Shown: positions 1-8,034 of the stretch, in pieces
How positions within the stretch are numbered: position 1 is the stretch's first letter
Layout: the number at the start of each line of letters is the position of its first letter
IMG/VR virus record: IMGVR_UViG_3300021440_000075
Location: 1 to 36,326 of that record
Source of the DNA: a virus
Reading direction: 5' to 3' (one strand)
Length of the DNA: 36,326 bases
The notes under the pieces: model-generated
Told to the model about the DNA's origin: nothing
The model's database searches: none
The model's input: only the letters and a program-made list of their open reading frames with translations
Translations under genes and position numbers: made by a program

Positions 1-1
1 A

Positions 2-118
2 AAATGTGACGAAATACGTGCAATTGGTGCTCGTGTTGGTTGGGACAGGTTTCTTAATAAAAAAGAAACTAACTGGAAAAAGATAAGCACAACTTTGACA
101 TACAAAGTGGAGAATTAA
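2..118 (+). CDS. C-terminal end of a virion gene (5' cut by window edge)
   Basis: Frame 2 is open from the window edge to a TAA at 116-118 and gives 38 residues rich in Lys and Trp, ending in TYKVEN. The next gene starts two bases later, with its ribosome site (GGAG) overlapping these last codons, so the two genes are co-transcribed. The position directly before the ejection proteins suggests a tail or head-tail protein. I do not recognise the family from so short a piece. Confidence 0.6.
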   Translation, partial: KCDEIRAIGARVGWDRFLNKKETNWKKISTTLTYKVEN

Positions 119-119
119 A

Positions 120-947
120 ATGGCAAGTATGTTAGGAACACAGTCTTCATCTAGCAATAGCGTAGGCAACTCAAATCAAAGGATTCCAGCTTATCAGCGC
201 AGAGCACTGGCAAACCTAATGGGGCAGGCTAAAAACACAATGGCAAGTCAGACTGCCAATGTTAATGCTATGATTCCTCAAGTTCAGCAGCAAATGGCAG
301 GTGTTCTTGGTAAACAGGGACAAGCTTTTGATAACTTAAACGCTGGAGGCGCTTATAGTAGTGCCGACCTTAATTCTATTCTTAGCAAGGTAGAGGGGTT
401 TCAAAACACTCCTAGCCAGTCTACTGGACTATACGAAAGTATTATGGGAGGCCAGGGCAATAACTATGTTGATGCAATGAAAAATATGTTTTATAAAGAT
501 GCTCAGCGAACTAGAGATTTGAGCGAAGCTAGCCTTGATGCTAGAATGGCTGGGACTGGAATGGCTGGTGGCTCTAGGCATGGTGTTGCAGAGGCTCTGA
601 TTAGTAGAGACATCGATAAAAATTTACAAGATCAGATGACTAAAGTTGGCTATGACTCATTTGATAAAGACTTACAAAACAAAATGAATATTGCAAAGCT
701 CGCTGATGAACAAACTACAGCTAGGCAAGGCATGTTTGCAAACCTCGGTAGCATGGCTTTGCAAGGTAAAAATGCAAATATGAACACAGCGGCAAGCATG
801 ATACCTTCTATGGGCCAAACTGCAATGTCGCAATTTGCTCCAACAATGTTGCCATGGACTAATTTGCAGAATTATTCTGCCGCCATTGGCAATCCTACTG
901 TTTTAACAAATACGCGTCAGTCTGGCTCGTCTGAATCTGGTAAATAG
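120..947 (+). CDS. Predicted internal virion / DNA-ejection protein
   Basis: 275 residues, rich in Gln, Ala, Met, Ser and Asn, with no signal peptide or clear membrane segment. A central helical stretch (about 120-200) contains a GxGMAGGSRHGVAEALISRD segment, and the C-terminus carries WTNLQNYSAAIGNP. I have the impression that proteins of this style precede the transglycosylase ejection protein in podoviruses, which fits the order here. The start is supported by GGAG about 8 bases upstream. It is first in a run of five closely packed genes (gaps of 2-12 bases). The role as a protein packaged in the head and ejected with the DNA is inferred from context and composition; no catalytic motif is visible. 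Confidence 0.6.
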   Translation: MASMLGTQSSSSNSVGNSNQRIPAYQRRALANLMGQAKNTMASQTANVNAMIPQVQQQMAGVLGKQGQAFDNLNAGGAYSSADLNSILSKVEGFQNTPSQSTGLYESIMGGQGNNYVDAMKNMFYKDAQRTRDLSEASLDARMAGTGMAGGSRHGVAEALISRDIDKNLQDQMTKVGYDSFDKDLQNKMNIAKLADEQTTARQGMFANLGSMALQGKNANMNTAASMIPSMGQTAMSQFAPTMLPWTNLQNYSAAIGNPTVLTNTRQSGSSESGK

Positions 948-949
948 TT

Positions 950-1150
950 ATGGCACAAATGTTAGGTGGCAGCAGTGGTCAAAGTGGGGGTATGAGCTCT
1001 ATGATGGAGTCTATGCCAATGGGGCTAGGTGGGGGCATGGGTTTGTTTGATAACAAACAACAAGGACAGCCCACTCAGCAAGCAAACGCAGAACAAGAAG
1101 GAATGCAAAGTTTTATGAACGCTTTGCTAAAAATGTATGGCAAGCGCTAA
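950..1150 (+). CDS. Small Met/Gly-rich virion-associated protein
   Basis: 66 residues. The first half is a Met-Gly-Ser-rich low-complexity stretch and the second half is Gln-rich, ending in a short helix (FMNALLKMYGKR). It starts two bases after the stop of the previous gene, so translation is probably coupled. I do not recognise the family. Composition and position among ejection-protein genes suggest a small internal virion component. A real gene is favoured by tight packing and by the lack of any competing frame. Confidence 0.6.
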   Translation: MAQMLGGSSGQSGGMSSMMESMPMGLGGGMGLFDNKQQGQPTQQANAEQEGMQSFMNALLKMYGKR

Positions 1151-1162
1151 CTGGAGAATATT

Positions 1163-1612
1163 ATGGCATTTTTAAGTAGCATGGGTTCAGCTATAGGTGG
1201 CATGTTTAGTGGCGCAGGTGGCGCAGCAGGAAGTGCAGGCTTAAGCGGTGCAGCTGGTTCTAGCTTGACAGGTGCTGGTATGGCAAGTAGCATGGGTTAT
1301 GGTGCCCCTATTGCTGCTGGGGCCGCCGAAGCTGCACCTGCAGCGGCTGGGTCCAGTGGGTTTATGTCAGGCTTAGCTGATGCCTCTGGTCTTATGACAG
1401 GCGGTAAGTTTGACTCCACAAAAGCAGGTGGTATGGTGGGCTCTATGCTAGGACAAAGCTTAATGCAAGGCGGCCAAGGTGCTCCTCAAGCATCTCCTGT
1501 GAGTCTTGCTGACATGTCATCTCAAGTTCAGCAAGCGCTTAAAGAAAAGCCTTGGGCTACGCCTAGCTTTAATGCTAGTAGTTACATAAACGACTTACTG
1601 CGGGGAGGCTGA
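1163..1612 (+). CDS. Gly/Ala/Met-rich internal virion protein
   Basis: 149 residues, dominated by Gly, Ala, Ser and Met over the first two thirds (MAFLSSMGSAIGGMF and onward), then a more ordinary C-terminal helix and tail. Small-residue helices of this kind could insert into a membrane, as expected of proteins that form a DNA-translocation channel after ejection. GGAG lies about 7 bases before the ATG, and the next gene begins two bases after its stop. The function is inferred from neighbours; no family recognised. Confidence 0.6.
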   Translation: MAFLSSMGSAIGGMFSGAGGAAGSAGLSGAAGSSLTGAGMASSMGYGAPIAAGAAEAAPAAAGSSGFMSGLADASGLMTGGKFDSTKAGGMVGSMLGQSLMQGGQGAPQASPVSLADMSSQVQQALKEKPWATPSFNASSYINDLLRGG

Positions 1613-1613
1613 T

Positions 1614-2696
1614 ATGGCAGAAGGATTTATGGGCGGGTTGATGGAGGGTCTTATTTCTCAAGTTGCGCCTGCTTACTTCAATTCAATGAAGCAAGAAGAA
1701 CAAGCCACTGCTAAGGCGCAGTATGCACAGCAACAAATGGATACGCTTGGTAGTGCTATTGCAAAAACGTACGACCCAATTATAGCTAATGAAAAGAACC
1801 CAGCTAGGCGGCTAACTTACCAACAAATGAAAGAGCTAGCCCTAACAAAGAGTCCGCTACTTGCTGAGTTTTTCCCTAAAGCTATTGAGCAAGCCCAAAA
1901 ATACAATTTTGAAGAAACTAGCCCAACTTCAAATATGAAAGATGTTGAGTACACTGCTCAAGTTGACCCAGAAAACTATCCACCTGCTGTAAGAGCTAAA
2001 CTTATGGCTGAGCATCTAGTTAGACCGTCTACGTCTATAACCATGGGCGGTGGAAGACCTGCGCCTGCTTCTGGCTATATGTATGCTACGTCTGACAATA
2101 ATGACCCTACGCAAACGTTTATACCAGGAGGCCCAGCAGACCCGTCAAAGAAACCCATGACAGACTCAGAAGGTAAAGCGCTAAGCTTTTATGAGTCAGG
2201 TAAAGCTGCTAATGACATATATAGCAATTTAGAGTCTGGTATTAAAGAGCATAAGCTAGACGCTAAGCATATTGCCGAGTCAATACCTGTTGTAGGCGAC
2301 ATTGCAGGTATAGCAGTAAGTTCAACGATGTCTCCAGAGCAACAGCAAGCAGAGAATGCTCAGAGAACATTTATAAACTCTATTACACGTGCCCAAACTG
2401 GAGCTGACGCTAAAGATAGCGAAATGGCTAATTTGCGTAAGATGTTTTTCCCTGACTCTAGCGCAAGTCCAGAGCTTAAAAAACAAATGCAAGCTATGCG
2501 TGGCGTAGTGCTAGACAGCTTATACAAGCAAGCGGGTGAAAATTTACGCAAGCCGGCAGAACAACCTAAACAAAAAGAAGCCGCTGGCCAAAGTAAGACT
2601 GGAGTTTCAAGAAAAGTAATTAGAGCAGGCACTGATGAAAATGGCCGCAGAGTGTATATGCATGCTGATGGTTCTACTGACTTTACACCATACTAA
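1614..2696 (+). CDS. Predicted ejection / internal virion protein
   Basis: 360 residues. The N-terminus (MAEGFMGGLMEGLISQVAPA) is a short amphipathic, glycine-containing helix. This is followed by a long Gln/Lys helical region (20-100), a Pro/Gly-rich middle (about 140-180) and a second helical part (190-310). The C-terminal 25 residues look like a small beta tail (RVYMHADGSTDFTPY). No enzyme motif is visible. It lies between a Gly-rich virion gene and the transglycosylase gene, with an 8-base gap to the latter, so it is probably part of the ejectosome. An alternative is a head-tail adaptor, which I consider less likely given composition and position. Confidence 0.6.
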   Translation: MAEGFMGGLMEGLISQVAPAYFNSMKQEEQATAKAQYAQQQMDTLGSAIAKTYDPIIANEKNPARRLTYQQMKELALTKSPLLAEFFPKAIEQAQKYNFEETSPTSNMKDVEYTAQVDPENYPPAVRAKLMAEHLVRPSTSITMGGGRPAPASGYMYATSDNNDPTQTFIPGGPADPSKKPMTDSEGKALSFYESGKAANDIYSNLESGIKEHKLDAKHIAESIPVVGDIAGIAVSSTMSPEQQQAENAQRTFINSITRAQTGADAKDSEMANLRKMFFPDSSASPELKKQMQAMRGVVLDSLYKQAGENLRKPAEQPKQKEAAGQSKTGVSRKVIRAGTDENGRRVYMHADGSTDFTPY

Positions 2697-2704
2697 GGTG
2701 AAAT

Positions 2705-5245
2705 ATGGCTATTACATGGGACGATGAAGTAAACTCAAACTCAAGTAAAGAGACTCACTTAGTTGGTCTTGAAAAGCAATATGGCTTAGACAATGGCGTG
2801 CTAAAAGGCTTGTGGAACACCGAGTCTGCAAAAGGCACGAACATGAGAACTAAGCTATCTTCTGCTAAAGGGCATTTTCAGTTTATTGATAGCACGGCAA
2901 AAATGTATGGCTTAAAAAATCCTGACGACTTTTATGAGGCGTCCGATGCTGCAGCTAGGTACTTAAAAGACTTAAAAGACCAGTTTGGCGGTGACATTGT
3001 TAAAGCTATAGCGGCTTACAAAGCGGGCCCAGGTGCTGTTCAAAAGAATGGCATAGCAGCTCCTGCTATGGGGAAAAATGCTGATGCTGCGTATATCAAT
3101 AAAGTCTTAGGCACTCCTAATGCAGCTAAAATAGTATGGGACGAGTCGCCAAATGACGCAGTTGGTTCTCCTAAAGTAGACAACACAGCTAATACTAAAA
3201 ATCAGTTTGCGTCTGACCCGCACGCGGGTATGGAGCATCCTGCACAGCCTAGCCCTACAGAATTTTTTGACCCTGTACAAAAAGGTGCTTTTAAAATAGG
3301 TTTACGCACACCGTGGGGACAATCTGCAATGATACACGCTGGACGTGTAGCTTCTGGGTTTATTGAGCAAGGTAAAAAAGCAAGTAACTTTTTAGGTCGA
3401 GTTTTTGAGGATGACCCTGCAGTGTTGAGAGAAAGTTTTGCTAGGGACGATGCTATAAACGCCAAGCGAGCTGACGAAACTCATGCCTATGAACCTTTTC
3501 AGATAAGCTCTCCAATAGGGTCAGGTCTAGTGGGCGGCGCTTTACCCTACTTAGTTACAGGGCCTACTATTGGCCCTGTAGCTGCTAAAGCTGCAGCTGG
3601 TCTAGGCGACTTAATAGGCGCTCCAATGGTTGCTGGAGCTCGTGCTGCTACTGATGCAGGTATTAGAGGCGCCTCAGGGCTATCTGCTAGTAGTAACCCG
3701 CTTACGCGTGGTTTTGGTAAAATGTTAGAACGCGACGTGATACAACCTACTGTGCTTGCACGGGAAACTGCTAAAAACAGCCGTTTTACTAACGTTAACA
3801 ACCCTATGTTTGCTGACTTAAAGCGTACTCTGACAACAGCCCCGCTGACAGGCGCTTTAGAAGGCGCGTCTAATATAGACACTAATGCTACGGGCGGTGC
3901 TTTAGAAGGCGTTGTAGGTGGGGTAGCTGGCAAGACTTTGCGACCTTTCACAAATAGGATTCCATCCTACTACAGCAAGCCTAATAAAGAGCTAATTGAC
4001 TGGTATCAAAAACAGGGGGCAAACCTTTTACCTGGCGAAATGACAGGCTCTTCAACGCATCAACAAATAGAGTCTCAGTTAAGAAAAAGCATAGGCTACT
4101 CAAATGAATTTCAAGTGCACGATGCAAGTAAAAATCTTACAAATAGTAGAATAGCCTACCAAGCTATGGGTATTTCTCCTGAGCATTATTTTGATAAAGA
4201 AACCAAAATGATTAAGCAGGTTGCACCAGAAGTTTTGGACGCTCATAGAAATTCTTTGAAATCACAGTATAACGCACTAGAAGCCAGCACTACGCCAGTA
4301 TTTGATAAAGCCAACTTGGCCAGTCTTGACGCTCACGTTAAAGCTATTGCAGAAAGTCCATTTACAGAAGCCGCTAAGTACAGCAAACTTGCGCAAAAAG
4401 CTGTAGACATGGCAAAATCTACGTTAGTGCAGAATAGGAGTAGCCTTACTGGTCGCCTTGAAACAGGCAAAAACTTTGATGGTACCACATACAAAAATAT
4501 AAGGTCTATGCTTAAAGATGGCATCGATGGAGCCTACAAAGTAGGCGACACTAATGCTGCCAAGCAGCTACAACCACTGTTGCAAGAGCTAGACCAAGCA
4601 GCGGAAAGAGGCGTTGCGCGTGCTAAAGGTACTACAAGCGCTAAGCACTGGAAAGACCTTAATACTAAGTACGCTATGACTAACTTAGTATTAGAGCATG
4701 GCATGGGCACTAATGGTATTGACACAACAAGGCTATATAGCCATTTGCGTTCAAACGACGCAATGAGGCTCTTTTTAGACAAAGGGCCACCACGTCTGCA
4801 AGCTCTTCAAAAGCTAGCTAAAGTGGGTGACATTCTTGCGCACCAAGATAAGTCATTTGGCGCTATGAAGCAACCTAAGTCTTTGGGTGTTTTTACAAGT
4901 ATTGGACAAATGACTAGCGTGCCAGGACTATCGCAGCTAACAAAGCTAGGCGCAGCACCACTACTGTGGGCATATAAGAAAGGTTACCCAGGTACTACTG
5001 GTTTCCTTAACATGCATCCAGAAGCAACCCTGCCTGTTGGCCCATTTAGAGCTAAGCTAGGCCGATACTGGGAAGGCCCGGGTATTTATACACATGCTGC
5101 TGCTCAAAGTGGTCAGACACACGACAAAATACTACGCGGTGGTATTAATGCAGCTAAGTATGTTGGCAAAGGCATTAACGATACAAGTGATATTGTAAGT
5201 AAAGGCTTGGCTGATCTTTTAAGGTATAATTCAACAGGAGAATAA
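2705..5245 (+). CDS. Ejection protein with N-terminal lytic transglycosylase (SLT) domain
   Basis: 846 residues. Residues 15-115 form an SLT/goose-lysozyme-like domain: the catalytic Glu is probably E40 in NTESAKGTN, followed by AKGHFQFI (54-61) and the family motif AAYKAGPGA near 100-108. The rest is a long, mostly helical region with Gly/Ala-rich segments around 270-320 that could insert into a membrane. Proteins with this layout (T7 gp16 type) sit inside the podovirus head, are ejected into the envelope and cut peptidoglycan locally so that the DNA conduit can form. It is last in the ejection-protein run. SLT assignment is confident; the ejection role is inferred from architecture and neighbours. 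Confidence 0.85.
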   Translation: MAITWDDEVNSNSSKETHLVGLEKQYGLDNGVLKGLWNTESAKGTNMRTKLSSAKGHFQFIDSTAKMYGLKNPDDFYEASDAAARYLKDLKDQFGGDIVKAIAAYKAGPGAVQKNGIAAPAMGKNADAAYINKVLGTPNAAKIVWDESPNDAVGSPKVDNTANTKNQFASDPHAGMEHPAQPSPTEFFDPVQKGAFKIGLRTPWGQSAMIHAGRVASGFIEQGKKASNFLGRVFEDDPAVLRESFARDDAINAKRADETHAYEPFQISSPIGSGLVGGALPYLVTGPTIGPVAAKAAAGLGDLIGAPMVAGARAATDAGIRGASGLSASSNPLTRGFGKMLERDVIQPTVLARETAKNSRFTNVNNPMFADLKRTLTTAPLTGALEGASNIDTNATGGALEGVVGGVAGKTLRPFTNRIPSYYSKPNKELIDWYQKQGANLLPGEMTGSSTHQQIESQLRKSIGYSNEFQVHDASKNLTNSRIAYQAMGISPEHYFDKETKMIKQVAPEVLDAHRNSLKSQYNALEASTTPVFDKANLASLDAHVKAIAESPFTEAAKYSKLAQKAVDMAKSTLVQNRSSLTGRLETGKNFDGTTYKNIRSMLKDGIDGAYKVGDTNAAKQLQPLLQELDQAAERGVARAKGTTSAKHWKDLNTKYAMTNLVLEHGMGTNGIDTTRLYSHLRSNDAMRLFLDKGPPRLQALQKLAKVGDILAHQDKSFGAMKQPKSLGVFTSIGQMTSVPGLSQLTKLGAAPLLWAYKKGYPGTTGFLNMHPEATLPVGPFRAKLGRYWEGPGIYTHAAAQSGQTHDKILRGGINAAKYVGKGINDTSDIVSKGLADLLRYNSTGE

Positions 5246-5246
5246 A

Positions 5247-5471
5247 ATGGCTGGTAAATACAAAGTAACAGGTGTTAATCAACCTACATTTAGACAAGCA
5301 AAAGCCTACGCAGAAGGCAGAGCAGGCAAAGTTGCTGGCCTTGTTGCAGGCAATAATCCACACGGCGCCACTACTCCAGCTGGTATTGCGTGGCTGGCTG
5401 GATTAAATGAATACAATACTGTGGGTGCTGTGCAACCTAGAGATCATTGTGCAGATTTGCCTAAAGTATAG
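5247..5471 (+). CDS. Small basic protein, possibly RMF-like
   Basis: 74 residues, starting two bases after the transglycosylase stop, with AGGAG about 7 bases upstream. It has the pattern AYAEGRAGK...NPHG...AWLAGLNEYN, which resembles the Ala-x-x-x-Gly repeat followed by a Trp-x-x-Gly box of ribosome-modulation-factor-like small proteins found in some phages. The likeness is short and could be chance. If real, the protein might bind ribosomes or other nucleic acid; if not, it is an unassigned small late protein. It lies at the boundary between virion and lysis genes. Confidence 0.6.
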   Translation: MAGKYKVTGVNQPTFRQAKAYAEGRAGKVAGLVAGNNPHGATTPAGIAWLAGLNEYNTVGAVQPRDHCADLPKV

Positions 5472-5518
5472 GCTAAACGAATGGCTCACGAGACGAGCTA
5501 ACTTTACTGGAGTATTGT

Positions 5519-5902
5519 ATGAGCAATGAACAAAACTTTTTAACAGAGCTTTTAGAGCTGTTTAATCATTTAACGCATCACCTTCACAAACTGGAGAAAC
5601 TTATTATGTCTACTCAAGAAGAATTAGCAACACAATTGACAGCAGTAAACACAAATTTAAGCAATATTTTAACGCAACTTTCAAAGGTGTCTACCGAAGT
5701 TAGGGCTGCTACTCAATCTCAGCTTGATGCAATTTTAGCTTTACAAGGGCAGCTCGCAACAGGACAATTGTCACCAGAAGCACAAGCGGCTTTAGACGCA
5801 GTTATTGCAACTACTGGGCAGTTATCTGCGTCTGTACAAAGTCTAGATGATATTAACCCAGATGCTCCAGCGCCAGTTGCAGATCCAGCTCCTGTAGTCT
5901 AA
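5519..5902 (+). CDS. Coiled-coil protein of unknown function, two possible starts
   Basis: 127 residues from the first ATG. A second ATG at 5606 (residue 30, MSTQEELATQL) also has a good ribosome site (GGAGAAACTTATT). Residues 30-95 are a long heptad-like helix (Leu/Val/Ile spaced among Thr, Gln and Ser), and the last 20 residues are Pro/Ala/Asp-rich (DAPAPVADPAPVV). Phages often carry such small helical proteins near the lysis genes and they commonly begin with the MSTQ-like segment, so 5606 may be the main start and the upstream 29 residues an extension or leader peptide. Function unknown. Confidence 0.6.
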   Translation: MSNEQNFLTELLELFNHLTHHLHKLEKLIMSTQEELATQLTAVNTNLSNILTQLSKVSTEVRAATQSQLDAILALQGQLATGQLSPEAQAALDAVIATTGQLSASVQSLDDINPDAPAPVADPAPVV

Positions 5903-5920
5903 TAGCACTATATTGTCAAT

Positions 5921-5950
5921 CAAGGTCAGCGCTTGCTGGCCTTGTTATAC
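5921..5950 (+). terminator. Stem-loop, possible terminator or attenuator before the endolysin gene
   Basis: CAAGGTCAGC (5921-5930) pairs with GCTGGCCTTG (5935-5944) around a GCTT loop: ten pairs including one G-U. The tail (TTATAC) is only weakly T-rich, so partial termination or RNA processing is as likely as a full stop. It lies between the coiled-coil gene and the endolysin gene and could lower lysis gene expression relative to virion genes. Confidence 0.5.
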
Positions 5951-5961
5951 GGAGTATTGAT

Positions 5962-6591
5962 ATGAATTATTTACAGAAGTATCAGGAGCATTTGGGCTTA
6001 GCGCCTGATGGCATTATGGGACCTAACACAGCGAATGCGATGATGGCGGATTTGGGAGTCACTGATAAATTGCTATTTGCCCATGTTCTAGGTCAGGTGG
6101 CGCATGAGAGCGGTCTTTATACCCACTTTCGGGAAAACTTGAACTATAATGAGGCTGGGCTTCTAAATATTTTTTCTAAATATTATAAGCCAAACCCTAG
6201 TTTAGCGGCATTGCACGCTAGAAAACCAGAATTAATTGCTAATCATGTCTATGCTAACCGCATGGGCAACGGCGACGAGGCCAGCGGCGATGGTTGGCGT
6301 TATCGGGGTATATTTGGACTTCAACTCACCGGAAAGACTAACATTACAAAGTTTTTGGATAGCATAGGCTTGCCAGCAGATACCGACCTAGACAGCTTAA
6401 AGGATAACCCTAAAGTTTATTTTCAAGCGGCTTTCTACTGGTTTAATGAGAATGCAGTCGATAAGAAGTGCGTGGACACAAGTGACAGTTGCATATTAAC
6501 TGTAACCAAGCGCGTTAATGGTGGCACTAACGGACTGGATGATAGAAAAGTTCAGACTAAGAAAGTATTTAAAGCTTTGGGGCTTGCCTGA
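5962..6591 (+). CDS. Endolysin, GH19 chitinase/lysozyme-like, with short N-terminal peptidoglycan-binding motif
   Basis: 209 residues. Residues 1-30 resemble half of a PG_binding_1 motif (LGLAPDGIMGPNTANAM). The catalytic domain has the GH19 pattern AHESG...FRENLNY, giving E49 as the likely acid and E58 as the second catalytic Glu. It continues with YRGIFGLQLTGKTNI (around 113-128) and ends in RVNGGTNGLDDR, typical of phage GH19 lysins. No signal peptide is visible, so release should depend on a holin. The gene opens the lysis cassette: its stop TGA overlaps the ATG of the next gene (TGATG), indicating coupled translation. Confident on family. Confidence 0.9.
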   Translation: MNYLQKYQEHLGLAPDGIMGPNTANAMMADLGVTDKLLFAHVLGQVAHESGLYTHFRENLNYNEAGLLNIFSKYYKPNPSLAALHARKPELIANHVYANRMGNGDEASGDGWRYRGIFGLQLTGKTNITKFLDSIGLPADTDLDSLKDNPKVYFQAAFYWFNENAVDKKCVDTSDSCILTVTKRVNGGTNGLDDRKVQTKKVFKALGLA

Positions 6592-6863
6592 TGGAATCCG
6601 CTGTTATTGCTTTATTTGTCTATTCGGTGCTGATATCCGCAAAATATTTGCAGCAGCGTGCGGAACTTCAAGATGCAGCCCAAAAAGTCGTACACCTAAC
6701 CAAAATAGTTAAGGAAACTGACCCATATATTGAGCGCATAAGCACTGAGTGTGCCGACTGGAAGGAGCGTTGCCGTATCATCGAATTTGAACGTAATGCA
6801 GAGCGTGAGACGGTTAGGCGCGTGCGTGCTATATTTGAACCAGCAGTGTATGAGTGTGAATGA
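6591..6863 (+). CDS. Small membrane-anchored helical protein of the lysis cassette (spanin- or holin-associated)
   Basis: 90 residues. An N-terminal hydrophobic segment (about 2-19) is followed by a long charged helix rich in Glu, Arg and Lys. This is the layout of an inner-membrane signal anchor with a periplasmic or cytosolic coiled coil, as in Rz-type i-spanins, but a regulator of holin is also possible. It starts on the A of the endolysin stop (TGATG) and ends in an ATGA overlap with the next gene. Two Cys (near residues 54 and 61) and a final Cys are notable. Family not recognised. Confidence 0.7.
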   Translation: MESAVIALFVYSVLISAKYLQQRAELQDAAQKVVHLTKIVKETDPYIERISTECADWKERCRIIEFERNAERETVRRVRAIFEPAVYECE

Positions 6864-6982
6864 AGCCTAATCAAGAAAACATACCAATGTGGTTAATTAT
6901 ATTGCTGATATGCTCAGTGTTCGTCTGCACCGTTGCGATATGGGTATGGCTTGGTTTCAAGGTATTAGAGGCTATGCCGTGA
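6860..6982 (+). CDS. 40-residue single-span membrane peptide
   Basis: Reading from the ATG at 6860, which overlaps the previous stop (ATGA), gives 40 residues: a short polar N-terminus (MKPNQENIP), a hydrophobic span from about 10 to 33 (WLIILLICSVFVCTVAIW) and a short C-tail. The stop TGA at 6980-6982 overlaps the GTG start of the next gene (GTGA). A single-span peptide linked by stop-start overlaps on both sides in a lysis cassette could be a pinholin-like protein or a holin partner. The chained overlaps are the main evidence that it is a gene. Confidence 0.6.
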   Translation: MKPNQENIPMWLIILLICSVFVCTVAIWVWLGFKVLEAMP

Positions 6983-7194
6983 GCCGCCTAGAGTTTGCTA
7001 TACGCTTTAGTACGTTGGTATTTGCTTTTGCCTTGATAGTCTATGTTATCCATGCAGATAAACCCATAGCGATTATTGCTAGCATGATCTCGATCATCGT
7101 GGCGGCTTTGTCGGGTGACTGGTCACGGGCTAACACTAACACGACGATTATTAACAACGACCCGGCAGAAGGCGCATCTGATGAGACTGAGTGA
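6979..7194 (+). CDS. Probable holin (two-span membrane protein)
   Basis: 71 residues from a GTG start at 6979 that overlaps the previous stop. Two hydrophobic segments (about 10-25 and 30-47) are separated by a tight HADKP turn, followed by a polar, acidic tail (NNDPAEGASDETE). A hairpin of two spans with a hydrophilic C-terminus is a class II holin layout. The holin would open the inner membrane so that the endolysin, which lacks a signal peptide, can reach peptidoglycan. An open upstream extension to 6889 overlaps the neighbouring gene heavily and is not favoured. Confidence 0.65.
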   Translation: MSRLEFAIRFSTLVFAFALIVYVIHADKPIAIIASMISIIVAALSGDWSRANTNTTIINNDPAEGASDETE

Positions 7195-7555
7195 GTTTGG
7201 CATGGTGGCCGGGATTGTTTCCGCCGTATCTGTGGGTGGCACGATTGCCGCTTATAGTCCACCTTGTGAGATTAACAAGGATGCTCTAAAAACGATTGAA
7301 GATCAAAACAATCGCCTAAGCGAGCAGAACGAACGCTTAAGCGATGCCAATAAAGTCATCCAGGACGCGCTTGCTAAGTTGCCAGATGACCAGCAAAAGC
7401 TGGTTAAAATGATCGAAGATAACGACTTTAAGGGCAAGCAGCTCGATAAAGAGATTGCTCGCTTTCAAAACGAACCCTGCAAGCCCGTTGTTAAATCTAA
7501 CCTAACCACTGAAAACTTGCTTTTAGGTATGATCGAAAAAAAAAGCCACCTGTAA
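7181..7555 (+). CDS. Spanin-like protein: N-terminal span plus coiled coil (0-frame product)
   Basis: 124 residues from ATG 7181, which overlaps the end of the holin gene by 14 bases. Residues 6-26 are hydrophobic and small-residue-rich (MVAGIVSAVSVGGTIAA). A Cys at 29 and a long heptad helix follow (about 35-100, including DQNNRLSEQNERLSDANK). That is the form of an inner-membrane spanin subunit. The 0 frame stops right after a run of nine A residues; a -1 shift there would add 62 residues ending in a second membrane span (see next entry). SPPC before the helix is not a standard lipobox. A longer start at 7115 would lie inside the holin gene and is not favoured. Confidence 0.7.
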   Translation: MRLSEFGMVAGIVSAVSVGGTIAAYSPPCEINKDALKTIEDQNNRLSEQNERLSDANKVIQDALAKLPDDQQKLVKMIEDNDFKGKQLDKEIARFQNEPCKPVVKSNLTTENLLLGMIEKKSHL

Positions 7556-7728
7556 ACACTGGCTTAACCCTCCCTATATTGCCGCCTGAGTCTCAATTAG
7601 GCGGCATATCAATTCAGCTTAACCAACCCGAGCTACCAGACAAAGAACCCCCGGGCGTACCTTTACCTTCCGCTTTCTGGCTGTTTCTGGCGGGGTTGGC
7701 TTTGATATGCGCCTATTTAGGTGTATAA
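7543..7728 (+). other. -1 frame continuation of the spanin-like gene after an A9 run
   Basis: The run of nine A residues (7536-7544) contains A_AAA_AAA in the 0 frame. A -1 slip yields KPPVNTGLTLPILPPESQLG, a Pro-rich linker, then a C-terminal hydrophobic segment (SAFWLFLAGLALICAYLG) and a stop at 7726-7728. In this frame there is no ATG between the upstream TGA (7510-7512) and the join. Pairing of 7543-7548 (AAGCCA) with 7560-7565 (TGGCTT), and an 8-bp stem at 7580-7606, lie downstream. Either programmed frameshifting or a homopolymer error would make one protein with spans at both ends. An independent Rz1-like gene is less likely because there is no lipobox. Confidence 0.5.
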
Positions 7729-7735
7729 GCCCGTG

Positions 7736-7948
7736 TTACGCGGCATAAACCGGCTCACCGTCAGGAATTATCAATAATCCTTGCACATCGCTTCCAATGT
7801 CTCTTGCGTCGCGTTTATTTCCGCTCCATGGATTGTATAGCCATGCAACCAATCCATGCCATTCTCGCCATTGTGCCGCATGGCTTGGGTATGGGTGCGG
7901 GTATCCATTGGCTGGGTCAAATTTCATTAAAGAGTCTTGCTGTTTCAT
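7736..7948 (-). CDS. Small conserved-looking phage protein, unknown function
   Basis: 70 residues from an ATG with AAGGA 7-11 bases upstream. Aromatic- and Pro-rich (NGYPHPYPSHAAQWREWHG, then WLYNPWSG), ending in LLIIPDGEPVYAA. I believe short phage proteins of this style occur elsewhere, but I can assign no function. It is the last gene of the long minus-strand block and meets the plus-strand lysis cassette tail to tail with about seven bases between them; I see no strong terminator in that junction. Confidence 0.6.
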   Translation of the reverse strand: MKQQDSLMKFDPANGYPHPYPSHAAQWREWHGLVAWLYNPWSGNKRDARDIGSDVQGLLIIPDGEPVYAA

Positions 7949-8034
7949 TTTTCATCCTTGCCGTATAACCCGGCACTCAAGGCGACGCCGTTAAGCATCG
8001 CGGTTTATATTAGCGCCACAATCGGCGCGTCCGC

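Noticed and set aside
7962-8000. Integron attC-like GCTTAAC...GTTATAC on the minus strand
   Set aside because: The two core sites are not complementary, the element is too short, and there is no integrase or cassette.
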